A stretch of DNA of 39,837 bases, taken from positions 1 to 39,837 of the forward strand of contig JAFGRN010000021.1 in assembly GCA_016935115.1 (NCBI GenBank), written 5' to 3'. The notes under the pieces were generated by a model. It did not search any database and was not told the DNA's origin. It saw nothing but the letters and a program-made list of their open reading frames with translations. The DNA comes from Candidatus Omnitrophota bacterium. Lineage in GTDB: Bacteria > Omnitrophota > Gorgyraeia > 2-01-FULL-45-10. Below, in pieces: positions 39,815 through 39,837 of this stretch; position 1 is the stretch's first letter, and each line of letters opens with the position of its first letter. The position numbers were made by a program, and so were the translations under genes.

Positions 39815-39837
39815 CCCTTTTTATCCTGAACAAAAGA

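Noticed and set aside
1-39837. CRISPR arrays, tRNA and rRNA genes.
   Set aside because: No regularly spaced direct repeats, T-loop-like signals in a cloverleaf, or rRNA-like stretches were seen by eye; a dedicated search could still find a short RNA gene.

Overview
The window reads as one stretch of a Gram-negative bacterial chromosome. It encodes lipoprotein and Sec signal peptides, an apparent outer-membrane beta-barrel protein and an ArnT-type lipid A glycosyltransferase. The gene mix (adenosylcobalamin-dependent ribonucleotide reductase, many GH94/glycoamylase-family proteins, dispersed MITE-like repeats) fits an uncultured PVC-type lineage such as Candidatus Omnitrophota, but that is inference from gene content. 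No rRNA or tRNA gene, CRISPR array or transposase gene was recognised. Every supported gene lies on the minus strand, so transcription runs from high to low coordinates.

Region 1 (1-5.3 kb) is housekeeping: a repeat/hairpin-rich noncoding start, a HemW-like radical SAM protein, a small MscS-like membrane protein, class II ribonucleotide reductase NrdJ with a sigma70-like promoter and two NrdR-box-like sites exactly 31 bp apart, and a small two-helix membrane protein. Region 2 (5.3-10.3 kb) is a four-gene operon: ArnT/PMT-type GT39, a dolichol-phosphate-mannose-synthase-like GT2, a ChbG/YdjC-type deacetylase and a TMTC-like membrane protein with TPRs. The first three match the enzyme set of the Francisella Flm/NaxD and Bordetella Lgm lipid A amino-sugar pathways. 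A repeat-rich gap (10.3-10.6 kb) follows.

Region 3 (10.6-39.3 kb) is a long glucan-centred locus. Read in the direction of transcription it holds: a HAMP membrane protein; a secreted GH144-type glycoamylase-family protein; an outer-membrane-like protein; an ABC sugar-binding lipoprotein; a cytosolic-looking GH94 phosphorylase; an OmpR-type regulator and histidine kinase; a secreted beta-sandwich protein; a second, multidomain GH144-type protein; a secreted TPR protein; a 2070-residue polytopic membrane protein ending in a cyclic-glucan-synthase-like GH94 module; a lipoprotein carrying the middle (glycoamylase/GH189-like) domain of cyclic beta-1,2-glucan synthase; two CUT1-type ABC permeases; another membrane-anchored beta-sandwich protein; a ROK-family protein; HtpX; and a MetE-like methyltransferase.

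The most economical reading is a beta-glucan (possibly beta-1,2-glucan) remodelling and uptake system. Exported glycoamylase-family enzymes would cut or rearrange the polymer, the ABC importer would bring in oligosaccharides, and the cytosolic GH94 enzyme would phosphorolyse them, with the two-component pair and the ROK protein as regulators. The GH94 and glycoamylase modules of cyclic glucan synthase occur here as separate genes, and no GT84 synthase domain was recognised. A related beta-sandwich domain appears in five proteins.

The noncoding DNA is also notable. A MITE-like repeat occurs three times: one copy sits in frame inside the signal-peptide region of the 2070-residue protein, one truncated copy supplies that gene's stop codon, and one separates the regulator from its kinase. 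A second, cloverleaf-like repeat at the right end has a truncated partner at 10.5 kb whose hairpin shows compensatory base changes. A 233-nt imperfect hairpin lies at the left end.
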